Origin: Oribacterium sp. NK2B42
GTDB taxonomy: Bacteria > Bacillota > Clostridia > Lachnospirales > Lachnospiraceae
NCBI RefSeq assembly: GCF_000424445.1
Contig: NZ_KE384187.1
Location: 218,356-282,355 of the forward strand
Length of the DNA: 64,000 nucleotides
Direction: 5' to 3'
Part shown: positions 51,790 to 60,425 of the stretch, one piece after another
Layout: the number at the start of each line of letters is the position of its first letter
Position numbering within the stretch: position 1 is the first letter of the stretch
The notes under the pieces: model-generated
Database searches by the model: none
Seen by the model: only the letters and a program-made list of their open reading frames with translations
What the model was told of the DNA's origin: nothing
Made by a program: the position numbers and the translations under genes

Positions 51790-53265
51790 TTATATTAATC
51801 TTGAAACGACAGTATGGTAGCATCCGGCGAGGACTATTCCATCCATCACAATTTCTAAAAGAAGAAATAGTTTTGGGATTGCTGCTGTTAGGTTTTGGGA
51901 AAGCCCTTTTCCCGATATGGTGTTAAGTTTTTCGATAAGACTTTTGATCCACTTTGATCGGAAGCAAAGGAGCAGTACCGGCAGATATGGGAGGAAGTAT
52001 CGTCCCTGGATGCCTAAGATGTAGAAGGTGTCCGCCGGGGTGTAGGAAAGCAGCATGCTGGTGAGCAGTATAAAGGTCAGGAAAATAACGGTTCCTGCCA
52101 TGATAAGTCTTTTCCATATTTCCGGAACAGGTTCTTCATGGTCATATGCTCCGGTGAGGATTGCGCCTATCCAGAATACAAAAAGGAAAGGGGTTGGCGT
52201 TGAGAGCCCTCTGTCAAAGGCGCCCAGCCACATGCCGACTGTGGTGCCCAGATACTGGGTACCCAGGATCTGGAAGGTGTTTCTGATGATGCGGAATACT
52301 AAGGTCTTATCCCGGATGAGTTCCGAAAGGTCATGGAGCTTTACGGTATTTACCTCTCCCGAAGAAGTGAGTTCCGGTGCCTGAGTCACGCCGGAAGCAT
52401 TGACATAACGGAGTACTTCGCGGAGATTCACAAGGACTATGGAGCCGATTATAAGTGCCCCGATAAGAAGAACTGTCATGCCCCATCTCATAAGGCTTGG
52501 CTTTTTCCACTTTTTAATCGGGATCATAAGACACAGGGCAAAAAGCGTTGCGTAGATCATCTTGCAGGGAGAAAGAAGTACCGCCAGAATTCCCATCTCT
52601 GCGATATCCCTTATGGTGATAGTCCGGTATTCACTTCCGATGGCGTGGTCAAGGATTACCGCCGTAAGGTAAAAGCTCAGCGCTATGATGTAGGAGTCGT
52701 AGCTGTAGCTTCCCGTGATTTCAAGGGTCATGGGGAAAAGAGATACTGCAAAAAACACTTTCTTTCCGACGGGAGTCCTTTTCACGGACAGCGCTCCGAG
52801 AACCGAGAAAAGCAATAGGTTCATAAACCTTCCCAGAAACAAAAGTCCGAAGGCGCTGAGGTGAAGGAGTCTTGCCAGAGTGATTCCCAGGGCAGGCATA
52901 AGATATGCAAGGGGCGTTGTTGCCACCGGCTGCTGCAGCGTAATGCTTTCACCTTCTTCTCTTACGCCGAAGAAGCCATAAGCCTGTATTTCTTTGTAAA
53001 CCGAGGAGTTCAGTGTCTGGCCGAATACAGTTGCTTTGTTCCAGTCATTGTCGCCTGGCCAGTTTACGATGTACTCATCCTCTTTTCGTATGATGACATT
53101 TCCGTCTGTGTCCCTTGAGGGCTTAAGCATTAGCTTGTTTGAAAGCTCGTAGGCTCCGACAAAATGAAGTACTTCGTCCGGTGCCGAAAGCGGCGGGAGC
53201 ACTGCTGTGAAAAGCATGCCCATTAAAAGAACTGTCAGAAAATATATCTTATATAGTTTAAGCAT
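51790..53265 (-). CDS. DUF2142 multi-pass membrane protein (possible GT-C glycosyltransferase)
   Basis: 491 residues with about twelve membrane helices. VLPPLSAPDEVLHFVGAYEL shortly after the first helix is the conserved DUF2142 opening with acidic residues. PDEVxH resembles the acidic site of GT-C enzymes that use polyprenyl-phosphate sugars. It is convergent with the upstream acyltransferase gene. A role as the transferase that uses the sugar loaded by the DPM1-like protein is an inference. Confidence 0.8.
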   Translation of the reverse strand: MLKLYKIYFLTVLLMGMLFTAVLPPLSAPDEVLHFVGAYELSNKLMLKPSRDTDGNVIIRKEDEYIVNWPGDNDWNKATVFGQTLNSSVYKEIQAYGFFGVREEGESITLQQPVATTPLAYLMPALGITLARLLHLSAFGLLFLGRFMNLLLFSVLGALSVKRTPVGKKVFFAVSLFPMTLEITGSYSYDSYIIALSFYLTAVILDHAIGSEYRTITIRDIAEMGILAVLLSPCKMIYATLFALCLMIPIKKWKKPSLMRWGMTVLLIGALIIGSIVLVNLREVLRYVNASGVTQAPELTSSGEVNTVKLHDLSELIRDKTLVFRIIRNTFQILGTQYLGTTVGMWLGAFDRGLSTPTPFLFVFWIGAILTGAYDHEEPVPEIWKRLIMAGTVIFLTFILLTSMLLSYTPADTFYILGIQGRYFLPYLPVLLLCFRSKWIKSLIEKLNTISGKGLSQNLTAAIPKLFLLLEIVMDGIVLAGCYHTVVSRLI

Positions 53266-53357
53266 CCGATATATGCCCCCTAAATTTCATAATACTTCTA
53301 AACATTGAAAGCATATCATATTAGGGGTGGCAGTTAAACTCTTATATCCACCCGTCC

Positions 53358-53418
53358 GGAAAATGCAAGGGATGTACTCTCAACTCGCAAGCCTAGGCAC
53401 CCATCCCTTGCATTTTCC
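53358..53418. repeat. Short copy of the GGAAAATG/AAGGGA palindrome
   Basis: Arms GGAAAATGCAAGGGATG and CATCCCTTGCATTTTCC are perfect (17 bp). The interior AACTCGCAAGCCTAG matches the left arm of the element at 25084-25239 in reverse. It lies in the 296-bp gap between divergent genes; no other feature is seen there. Confidence 0.85.
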
Positions 53419-53561
53419 TCTGTTGCTGATAAAATATACGGGCATTGTTGCTCATATCACTTGTTTATTGTGGATTGGATATGTTATTAGTAAAGTTATC
53501 TAAATAGAAGCATATCAGGTATGGCTTTTTATGAAACAGATAACTTTTTTAAGAGGTTTTT

Positions 53562-54746
53562 ATGTCAGAGAAATCAGCTTCAAAGAGGCTTTATTATCTT
53601 GATTCAGTTAAGTATATTTTTTGTCTTATTATTTTCTGGGCTCATTTTACAGGTGTGTTCTGGACCATGTGTGAGGTTAAACCGGATCTGAAGCCGGGGT
53701 TTCAGGTGCTTTTTCATCCACCGCTTTCGATACTTGTGGATTCAAATCTTGCACTTTACGGTTTCTGCATGCTGGCAGGGTTCCTTGCTGCACATAAAAA
53801 GATAAAGTCTGTAAAAGAACTGGTGATACAGTTTATAACAAGATATGTTCGGTTTGTGGTTCCGTTTTTCTTTATTAACCTGATCGCATTTTTGATTTAT
53901 TACACCATAGGTTTCCCTACGGTCGTTTCAAGCCAGCTTCTTCATAACAGCTGGGTAGGTACCTATTACAATCATGCGCCGACTCTTAAGGAACTCATTA
54001 CCGCTTCACTCACCATGAGTGGAGAACTTAATGGTCCTTTATGGATGATGAAGTACATCTTCTTCGGAACATGCTTTATCTTTATATATAATTTTGTAAG
54101 GGGCCTTATAGAAAAGAAGAATGCTTCTATAGGGGCGGTTAAAATACCGCTTGTTATTTATGATATCGCCTGTCTCGTTGTTTTGATTTACAGCTTTTTC
54201 CATCTGCCGGAGCCAAATTTTTTCCACTTTCATCTGGTGCTCCTTGGGGTAGTGTTGAAGCGGGCAAATGAACTTATAAGAAAGGATATTGATATCTTCT
54301 TTCTGATTATGGCGCTGCTGCCCGTTTTTCTTGATGCCGGCGGACTTAACAGAATAGTTTATCCCTTCATGAATGCGCATTTTTCGGCAGCAAGCGAATA
54401 CTTCAAGTGGAGCATGTACTGGGTAATAGGCTTCAGCTTTTTCCTGATTCTTGGAATCATGCATTCACCTATACTGCAAAAAGCGTTGGAGATAAAACCA
54501 TTGAGAATTCTGGCTCCATCCAATTTCTCCATTTACCTTGTGCATTTTCCGCTCATTACCTGCTTTTCTCTTCACCTCTATGTCCTGATGGTAAACCGAA
54601 TATCCTACAGCAAGGAATTCATAGTTCTCGCAGTTGCCACATTCATAGCCTTATTTGTAGTGGCATGGGTTTATGAGAAAACAGTTGGAAAGATTCAAAA
54701 CAAAGTGATCAAAACGATAAATGATAGGATAAAGAATGACGGCTGA
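53562..54746 (+). CDS. Acyltransferase 3 family membrane protein
   Basis: 394 residues with about ten hydrophobic helices. RLYYLDSVKYIFCLIIFWAHF carries the expected spacing from charged residue to His. NLALYGFCMLAGFLAAHK and a C-terminal FSIYLVHFPLITCFSLH fit the OafA family. Third such gene in the cluster, pointing to heavy O-acylation of the polymer. RBS AAGAGG is close to the ATG. It is the last polysaccharide gene before the toxin locus. Confidence 0.87.
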   Translation: MSEKSASKRLYYLDSVKYIFCLIIFWAHFTGVFWTMCEVKPDLKPGFQVLFHPPLSILVDSNLALYGFCMLAGFLAAHKKIKSVKELVIQFITRYVRFVVPFFFINLIAFLIYYTIGFPTVVSSQLLHNSWVGTYYNHAPTLKELITASLTMSGELNGPLWMMKYIFFGTCFIFIYNFVRGLIEKKNASIGAVKIPLVIYDIACLVVLIYSFFHLPEPNFFHFHLVLLGVVLKRANELIRKDIDIFFLIMALLPVFLDAGGLNRIVYPFMNAHFSAASEYFKWSMYWVIGFSFFLILGIMHSPILQKALEIKPLRILAPSNFSIYLVHFPLITCFSLHLYVLMVNRISYSKEFIVLAVATFIALFVVAWVYEKTVGKIQNKVIKTINDRIKNDG

Positions 54747-54764
54747 TCACAAATCATGGGATAA

Positions 54765-54793
54765 TTGACTTGCGAATGTATGTTTGCTACAAT
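54765..54793 (+). promoter_or_regulatory. Promoter of small toxin mRNA
   Basis: TTGACT (54765-54770), 17-nt spacer, TACAAT (54788-54793). Transcription should begin near 54800, at the start of the inverted repeat GTGCTACC. Confidence 0.75.
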
Positions 54794-54800
54794 TTGAGAT

Positions 54801-54836
54801 GTGCTACCAGTACAAAACGGTAGGCGGTTAGCTCTC
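54801..54836 (+). repeat. Left inverted repeat of type I toxin locus
   Basis: GTGCTACC, then GGCGGTTAGCTCTC, is the mirror of 55011-55036 (GAGAGCTAACCG, then GGTAGCAC). The left copy is 10 nt longer in the middle. Both repeats would form the 5' ends of convergent transcripts. Confidence 0.75.
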
Positions 54837-54878
54837 TGTCAGGAGGGCTTTGGAAGACCCTCCGGAAAGGAGGGCGCT

Positions 54879-54962
54879 ATGGTGACTTACAGTGATATAT
54901 TCCAGCTTGGAATTTTAATTGTAGCTATTATTAGTCTTGTTTATAAGATAACAAAAAAGTAA
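54879..54962 (+). CDS. Small hydrophobic holin-like toxin peptide (type I toxin)
   Basis: 27 residues: MVTYSDIFQLG, one membrane helix (ILIVAIISLVYK), ending ITKK. This matches the pattern of putative holin-like toxins (Hol-Tox/TxpA-related) of Firmicutes: short polar start, single helix, Lys-rich end. GGAAAGGAGGG is a strong Shine-Dalgarno. It can be hidden by pairing with CCCTCC 10 bases upstream (54841-54874), a known way such mRNAs are kept silent. The gene has its own promoter (54765-54793), a bidirectional terminator and a convergent promoter for an antisense RNA. It is too short for ordinary gene callers. Confidence 0.8.
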   Translation: MVTYSDIFQLGILIVAIISLVYKITKK

Positions 54963-54998
54963 CCGCCCTCAGCCTCGCAAACTGAACAGTTACTTTTT
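54953..54998. terminator. Bidirectional terminator shared by toxin mRNA and antisense RNA
   Basis: AAAAAAGTAAC pairs with GTTACTTTTTT around a 24-nt loop. Both strands continue into T-runs. It overlaps the last codons of the toxin. Confidence 0.75.
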
Positions 54999-55045
54999 TA
55001 ACTAATCATTTGAGAGCTAACCGTCTGCCGGTAGCACTTCTTTTC
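54955..55045 (-). ncRNA. Predicted antisense antitoxin RNA
   Basis: Transcription from the minus-strand promoter at 55052-55080 should start near 55045 and end at the shared terminator, giving an RNA of about 90 nt. It is complementary to the toxin mRNA's 3' end. Boundaries are estimates. Confidence 0.55.
55011..55036 (-). repeat. Right inverted repeat of type I toxin locus
   Basis: Mirror copy of 54801-54836. Because it is inverted, the antisense RNA would begin with nearly the same sequence as the toxin mRNA. Beyond 55080 to 55200 nothing is recognised. Confidence 0.75.
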
Positions 55046-55051
55046 AATTAG

Positions 55052-55080
55052 TATGATAACATCGTTGTTTACCTTAGTCA
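55052..55080 (-). promoter_or_regulatory. Promoter of antisense RNA
   Basis: On the minus strand, TTGACT (55075-55080), 17-nt spacer, TATCAT (55052-55057). The -35 equals that of the toxin promoter. Confidence 0.7.
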
Positions 55081-55225
55081 ATACAGCCTCCGGGTTAGGA
55101 CGTAGTAATAGATTACGAAGGAACTGTCTTATTTACATATTATCTCTGAATGACATGTTTTTATAAATATTCGATTAGAATAATGTGATATAATAGGTTA
55201 TTAAGAATTTTCGAGGAGCAGATAG

Positions 55226-55248
55226 AAAGGCATTCGGAAAATGCCTTT
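55226..55248 (+). promoter_or_regulatory. Hairpin between Shine-Dalgarno and start of ABC permease
   Basis: AAAGGCATT pairs with AATGCCTTT around CGGAA. The only good SD-like sequence, GAGGAG, lies at 55213-55218, some 38 nt before the ATG at 55257. Folding would bring them closer, or could limit translation. Confidence 0.45.
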
Positions 55249-55256
55249 ATGAATAT

Positions 55257-56072
55257 ATGAAATATTTAAAAGAACTGATAAAGGATATCATCGGGAGAAG
55301 GAGGATGATCCTGGATCTTGCCAAGTCGGATTTCCGGAAAAGATTTGTGGGATCCTATTTCGGAATCATCTGGATGTTTGTCCAACCTCTCGTGACTGTA
55401 GTTATCTATGCTTTTATTTTTGGACCCTACGGCTTCAAATCGGCGCCGCCGGTTCCCAATACAAGCTACGTGATCTGGCTCATCCCCGGACTGGTTCCAT
55501 GGTTTTACTTCAGCGAAGCCATGAATACCATAACCGGAATACTTCATGAGTACAGCTATCTCGTGAAGAAGGTTGTATTTCCGGTGGAGCTTTTGCCCAT
55601 CATAAAGCTTGCATCCTGCTTTTTTGTACATCTTTGTTTTATAGCTATCATGCTGGCGGCATATTTGATCTCCGGAAGGATGCCGGAGCCAAGCTGGATA
55701 CAGATTTTCTACTACAGCTTTGCGGCTTCCGTTCTGGCACTTGGACTCGGTTATCTTACAAGCGCCGTTAATGTCTTCTTCAAAGACATGCAGCAGATTG
55801 TGGGGATAATGCTTCAGTTCGGCATCTGGATGTGCCCCATCATGTATGATGAGACCTTGTTCACAAGCCGTGCACCCTGGGTCGGAACAGTACTTAAGTT
55901 AAACCCGTTTTATTACATAGTCGCAGGGTACCGTGATTCAATGCTTACAGGGGATCTGTTCTGGATGAGACCTACACTGAGCATTTACTTTTGGGCTGTT
56001 ACCCTCATCATATTTTTCATGGGACTCGGATTCTTTAAACGGGTACGCCCGCATTTTTCCGATGTTCTTTAA
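55257..56072 (+). CDS. ABC-2 type polysaccharide/teichoic acid export permease (Wzm/TagG-like)
   Basis: 271 residues with six membrane helices. LAKSDFRKRFVGSYFGIIWMF and VQPLVTVVIYAFIFG are the conserved family start; LNPFYYIVAGYRDSM is the conserved C-terminal loop. Such permeases export lipid-linked polysaccharide together with an ATPase (Wzt/TagH). No ATPase gene is next to it: plsC follows. A TATAAT at about 55190 may be its promoter. Confidence 0.92.
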   Translation: MKYLKELIKDIIGRRRMILDLAKSDFRKRFVGSYFGIIWMFVQPLVTVVIYAFIFGPYGFKSAPPVPNTSYVIWLIPGLVPWFYFSEAMNTITGILHEYSYLVKKVVFPVELLPIIKLASCFFVHLCFIAIMLAAYLISGRMPEPSWIQIFYYSFAASVLALGLGYLTSAVNVFFKDMQQIVGIMLQFGIWMCPIMYDETLFTSRAPWVGTVLKLNPFYYIVAGYRDSMLTGDLFWMRPTLSIYFWAVTLIIFFMGLGFFKRVRPHFSDVL

Positions 56073-56140
56073 TGATTGACAGAAACAGTTATGCTTCTCT
56101 GGATATCAGAATTCAGAGACATTAACGAATAAACTTATAA

Positions 56141-56214
56141 GGAAAGAATCTTTACGGATTCTTTTGAAGCGTTCAAAGCCGCGTGACTCCTGCGATTGTG
56201 AAAATCGCAGGCAG
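56141..56214 (+). promoter_or_regulatory. Conserved two-hairpin leader element, copy 2 (upstream of plsC)
   Basis: A 74-nt match to 26309-26379. Stem 1 AAAGAATC/GATTCTTT is perfect (8 bp). Stem 2 CCTGCGATT/AATCGCAGG is perfect (9 bp) and can extend with TGACT/AGTCA. Differences from copy 1 keep the stems paired. A TTGACA at about 56074 upstream may belong to a promoter. It ends 33 nt before the plsC ATG. Confidence 0.6.
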
Positions 56215-56247
56215 TCAGTACGAAGAGTCAAGATTCAGGAGGAATTC

Positions 56248-56997
56248 ATGATATACACAATATTTGCATTGGCACATTTGATCTTTTTCTTCACAATTTC
56301 TGATATGTTCAATGCCAAAAAAATAGAAAAAATAGAGGACAGAAGAGAAAGATCCCTTGCAACTCTCAATAAGGTGCAGGTGTTGTTTCGCAACATCCTG
56401 AATTCCTGCAAGGTTACTTATGATGTTGAAGGAATGGAGAACCTTACAAATATTCCAAAGGAAGAGGGAGTTATGTTTGTGGGTAATCACCGCTCCTATT
56501 TTGACGTGGTCATAGGCTACACACTTGTAGACAGACCTACAGGTTTTGTTGCAAAGATAGAGATGCAGAAGATAAAGCCCATGGCAAGATGGATGGACTA
56601 TGCAGGCTGCCTCATGATAGACAGAAACGATCTCAGGCAGTCCCTTAAGGTTATCCTTACAGCAATAAAGTATGTTAAGGCCGGGATTTCCATTTACATT
56701 TATCCCGAAGGAACACGTTCTCGGAGTGAGATGGAGGAAGAAATGCTGCCTTTCAAGGAAGGCTCCTTCAAGATCGCAGAGAAAACCGGCTGCAAGATAG
56801 TGCCGATTTCGATGATACACACAAGAGAAGTTCTGGAATCTCATTTTCCTTTTATTCACCCTCAGCATGTTAAGGTAAAGATCGGTGAACCGATACTTAT
56901 GAGTGAGCTTACGGAAGAAGAAAGAAATCATATCGGAAGCTATGCCAGAGACAAGGTTATAGAGGGCATAAAGGAATTGAAAGCAAAAGAAGCTTAA
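56248..56997 (+). CDS. plsC: 1-acyl-sn-glycerol-3-phosphate acyltransferase
   Basis: 249 residues from ATG 56248, with AGGAGG eight bases upstream; the frame is open further 5' through the leader element but has no RBS there. One N-terminal membrane helix, then the catalytic NHRSYFD (H-x4-D, about residue 81), the FVAKIEMQKIKPMARWM region and EGTRS. It adds the second acyl chain to make phosphatidic acid. Confidence 0.93.
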   Translation: MIYTIFALAHLIFFFTISDMFNAKKIEKIEDRRERSLATLNKVQVLFRNILNSCKVTYDVEGMENLTNIPKEEGVMFVGNHRSYFDVVIGYTLVDRPTGFVAKIEMQKIKPMARWMDYAGCLMIDRNDLRQSLKVILTAIKYVKAGISIYIYPEGTRSRSEMEEEMLPFKEGSFKIAEKTGCKIVPISMIHTREVLESHFPFIHPQHVKVKIGEPILMSELTEEERNHIGSYARDKVIEGIKELKAKEA

Positions 56998-57030
56998 AGA
57001 CATAATTCAGAGACTGAAAGGGACCGACAC

Positions 57031-58173
57031 ATGGAAAACAAAGAGACACTTCTGGATATCAGGGATCAGCTTGACACCATAGACAGAGACATTACCCTGC
57101 TTTACAAGAAACGTATGGATCTCTGTGCCAGGGTTGCTGAAGTAAAGATCAACACCGGAAAAGCAGTTTTTGATCCTGCGAGAGAACAGCAGAAGCTGGA
57201 TTCGGTAGCGTCTTATCTGGAAAGTGATTTTGACAAGAAGGCAATTAAGGAACTGTATCGTCAGATGATGACTATTTCCCGGAGACTTCAGTTCGGTATC
57301 ATGACTCAGCAGGTCAAGAACTTTGATTCCGGTTTTTCGAAAATCAGCGAGATAGATAAGACAGGAAAGAAGGCTGTATATCAGGGTGTGGAAGGTGCCT
57401 ATGCCCAGCTTGCGGCATTTAAATGTTTCGGTACAGATTATGACATAGAAAGCGTTCATACCTGGAAGGACGCAGCGGACATGGTGAAAGCAGGGAAAGC
57501 CGACTATGCAGTGATCCCTATCGAAAATTCAAGCCATGGCGTGGTTTCTGACAATTTTGACCTGATGATAAAATATCCTGAACTTGCTATAATAGAGGAA
57601 GTAGATTTAAAGGTAGAACATGCACTTATGGGTGTAGAAGGAGCTTCCGTTTCGGGACTTAAGGAAGTGTATTCCCACCCTCAGGCATTGGGACAGTGCA
57701 GCGACTTTTTTGATGCCCATCCCGGTATAAAGCCGGTTCCGGTTATCAATACAGCGGTTGCTGCCAAGTACGTGAAAGATAAAGGAGATGCAACTATAGC
57801 TGCATTAGCCTCGGAAAGATCTGCCGAGCTTTACGGTCTCAACATTCTTCAGAGATCAGTGAACCGGCAGAAAACCAACACCACAAGATTTCTCGTTATC
57901 GGAAAGGACAAGGTTTACACCGATAAGGCAAAGAGGATAAGTCTCTGCTTTGAAGCTCAACACGAGCCGGGAGCTCTGTACAACATCCTCGGAAACTTTA
58001 TTTTCAATGATGTCAATATGACTATGATCTCATCCCGTCCTATTCCGGAACACATCTTTGAGTATCGCTTTTTTGTTGATATCGAAGGAAGACTTGACAT
58101 GCCAAATGTTATCAATGCAATTTCCGGCATGGGAGATCAGGTGTCAGAATTAAGGATACTCGGTAACTACTGA
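57031..58173 (+). CDS. pheA: Bifunctional chorismate mutase / prephenate dehydratase
   Basis: 380 residues. The AroQ chorismate mutase domain (1-90) has LDTIDRDITLLYKKRMDLC and FDPAREQQ. The prephenate dehydratase domain (about 110-290) has YQGVEGAYAQLAA, PIENSSHGVV and NTTRFLVIG with the catalytic Thr. The ACT domain (about 297-380) has EPGALYNIL and SSRP, the phenylalanine-binding site. It makes phenylpyruvate from chorismate, and feedback control by Phe is expected. Confidence 0.95.
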   Translation: MENKETLLDIRDQLDTIDRDITLLYKKRMDLCARVAEVKINTGKAVFDPAREQQKLDSVASYLESDFDKKAIKELYRQMMTISRRLQFGIMTQQVKNFDSGFSKISEIDKTGKKAVYQGVEGAYAQLAAFKCFGTDYDIESVHTWKDAADMVKAGKADYAVIPIENSSHGVVSDNFDLMIKYPELAIIEEVDLKVEHALMGVEGASVSGLKEVYSHPQALGQCSDFFDAHPGIKPVPVINTAVAAKYVKDKGDATIAALASERSAELYGLNILQRSVNRQKTNTTRFLVIGKDKVYTDKAKRISLCFEAQHEPGALYNILGNFIFNDVNMTMISSRPIPEHIFEYRFFVDIEGRLDMPNVINAISGMGDQVSELRILGNY

Positions 58174-58187
58174 TAAGGGAGTTTGCC

Positions 58188-60407
58188 ATGGCATTTAATA
58201 CTAAAAATGTTTTTGATCCGTGTAACTACACAAATCGTGAATTAAGCTGGCTTGACTTTGATGCCCGCTGTCTTTACGAGGCAAGGAATCATGACGAGCC
58301 TTTGTTTGAGAGACTTAAATTCCTGAGCATCACTGCTTCCAATCTTGACGAGTTCTTTACCGTCAGAGTAGCTTCTCTCAAGGATCAGGTCAATGCCGGA
58401 TATCTGAAGAAGGATATAGCCGGAATGACACCGCAGCAGCAGCTGGATGCCATCTCGGAAAAGGTTCAGGGGTTCATGAGCCTGCAGTATTCAACCTATA
58501 ACAGATCTATACTGCCTGCCCTCAGGAATCAGGGACTTTATCTTATTTCCGAGCATGAAAAGCTTAATGATGCCGAAGCCGGATTCATCGACAAGTACTT
58601 TAAGGAGCAGGTATATCCTGTCCTTACACCGGTTGCGGTGGATTCCTCAAGACCCTTCCCGCTGGTACTTAACAGGACTCTGAATATTGCGGCCCTTGTT
58701 AAGCCAAAAAAGGTTAAGGGAAAGAGCATTACCGGCAAGAAACACAAAAAGGCTGCCGGACTTGATATGACTCAGGATAACTTTGAGTTTGCAATGGTAC
58801 AGGTGCCCAATACCCTGCCACGTCTTGTGGAGCTTCCGGAGGAAACCCTGGCAGACGGAAAGAAACAGAGAGTTTTCATATTGCTGGAAGAAATCATTGA
58901 GCGTAATATGGGACTGCTTTTTGCAAACTATGAGATAGTCTCTACCCATATGTTCAGAATCATGAGAAATGCCGACCTCAGTATCGACGAAGAGGAGGCA
59001 ACGGATCTTCTTGAAGAGATAAAGAAACAGCTTAATCAGCGCCGCTGGGGTGAGGTAGTGCGTCTCGAGGTTGATGATACCATAGATAAGCGGCTTCTCA
59101 AGGTACTCCGTAAGGAGCTTGGCATTGAAAACAAGAACGATGTCTACAGGATAAACGGTCCTCTGGATCTCACCTTCCTTATGAAGCTTTATAATGTGGA
59201 AGGCTTTGAGCATCTGAAGACCCCACAGTATGTTCCGCAGCCGGTACCTGCTCTTGATAATGAGGATTCTATATTCAGATGCATAAGACAGAAGGACATC
59301 TTTGAGACCGTACCCTATGAAACCTTTGATTCGGTTGTAAGGCTTATCAAGGATGCCTCAAGGGATCCGGAAACCCTGGCCATAAAGATCACCCTTTACA
59401 GAGTGTCGGGTAATTCACCTATAGTAAAGGCTCTGGAGGAGGCAACCGCAAACGGCAAGGACGTCACCGCCCTCGTAGAGCTTAAGGCACGCTTTGACGA
59501 AGAGAACAATATCCAGTGGGCGGAACGCCTTGAGAAAGCGGGAGCTCACGTTATATACGGACTTGTGGGACTGAAAACTCACAGTAAGATAGCCCTTGTG
59601 GTCCGCAGGGAAAAAGATGGAATCCGCAGGTATGTTCATCTTGCGACCGGAAACTACAATGACAGCACGGCCAAGCTTTATACCGATCTTGGTATCTTCA
59701 CCTGCCGTCCCGAGTTCGGAGAGGATGCTTCCAATTTCTTCAACATGATCTCCGGATATTCGGAACCCGAGAACTGGAATGAGCTTATCCTGGCACCTTT
59801 ATGGCTCAGAAAGTGGGTATTGAAAAAAATACGTAAGGAAATAGAGAACGCAAAGAAAGGGCTTCCTGCTAAAATAACAGCAAAGATGAACTCACTCTGC
59901 GATCCTGAGGTTATAGGAACTCTTTATGAGGCCAGTCAGGCCGGTGTGGAGATTGACCTTATCGTTCGTGGCATATGCTGTCTGAGAGCCGGCATACCAA
60001 AGTTAAGCGATCATATACATGTGAGATCCATAGTCGGATATTTCCTTGAGCATGCCCGCATATTCAGATTTGAAAACGGAGGCAATCCGGAGTATTATCT
60101 CGGAAGTGCAGACTGGATGCCCAGAAACCTTGACAGGCGTATAGAGATAGTGTTCCCTGTTCACGATAAAGACATTCAGAACAGACTTCAGCATATCCTG
60201 GATCTGGAACTTGCGGATAATGTCAAGGCCTCCATCATGGATGAGAAAGGGGAGTATCATCACCCTGACCTGAGAGGACGAAAGCAGATCAATTCTCAGG
60301 AAGTGCAGTGCAAAGAAGCCCTGGAGCAGACAAAAATGCTTAAGAGTCGCAAGAAGTCGGAAAAGAAGTTATTTAAACCTGTAGAACATAAGGACATAAA
60401 GAAGTAA
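58188..60407 (+). CDS. ppk1: Polyphosphate kinase 1
   Basis: 739 residues, slightly longer than usual. The N-terminal domain has NRELSWLDFDARCL and LSITASNLDEFFTVRV. The two catalytic domains contain LKTHSKIALVVRR (phosphorylated His465), RRYVHLATGNYND and YFLEHARIFRFENGG (second His). It makes inorganic polyphosphate from ATP. A Lys-rich insertion (about 168-190) and a Lys-rich tail are not typical. It starts 14 bp after pheA and is followed by the response regulator. Confidence 0.95.
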   Translation: MAFNTKNVFDPCNYTNRELSWLDFDARCLYEARNHDEPLFERLKFLSITASNLDEFFTVRVASLKDQVNAGYLKKDIAGMTPQQQLDAISEKVQGFMSLQYSTYNRSILPALRNQGLYLISEHEKLNDAEAGFIDKYFKEQVYPVLTPVAVDSSRPFPLVLNRTLNIAALVKPKKVKGKSITGKKHKKAAGLDMTQDNFEFAMVQVPNTLPRLVELPEETLADGKKQRVFILLEEIIERNMGLLFANYEIVSTHMFRIMRNADLSIDEEEATDLLEEIKKQLNQRRWGEVVRLEVDDTIDKRLLKVLRKELGIENKNDVYRINGPLDLTFLMKLYNVEGFEHLKTPQYVPQPVPALDNEDSIFRCIRQKDIFETVPYETFDSVVRLIKDASRDPETLAIKITLYRVSGNSPIVKALEEATANGKDVTALVELKARFDEENNIQWAERLEKAGAHVIYGLVGLKTHSKIALVVRREKDGIRRYVHLATGNYNDSTAKLYTDLGIFTCRPEFGEDASNFFNMISGYSEPENWNELILAPLWLRKWVLKKIRKEIENAKKGLPAKITAKMNSLCDPEVIGTLYEASQAGVEIDLIVRGICCLRAGIPKLSDHIHVRSIVGYFLEHARIFRFENGGNPEYYLGSADWMPRNLDRRIEIVFPVHDKDIQNRLQHILDLELADNVKASIMDEKGEYHHPDLRGRKQINSQEVQCKEALEQTKMLKSRKKSEKKLFKPVEHKDIKK

Positions 60408-60425
60408 AAGACAAAAGGAGTAGTT

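Noticed and set aside
51689-51926. Plus-strand ORF after the acyltransferase
   Set aside because: It overlaps the end of the DUF2142 gene on the other strand and has no RBS or recognisable domain.
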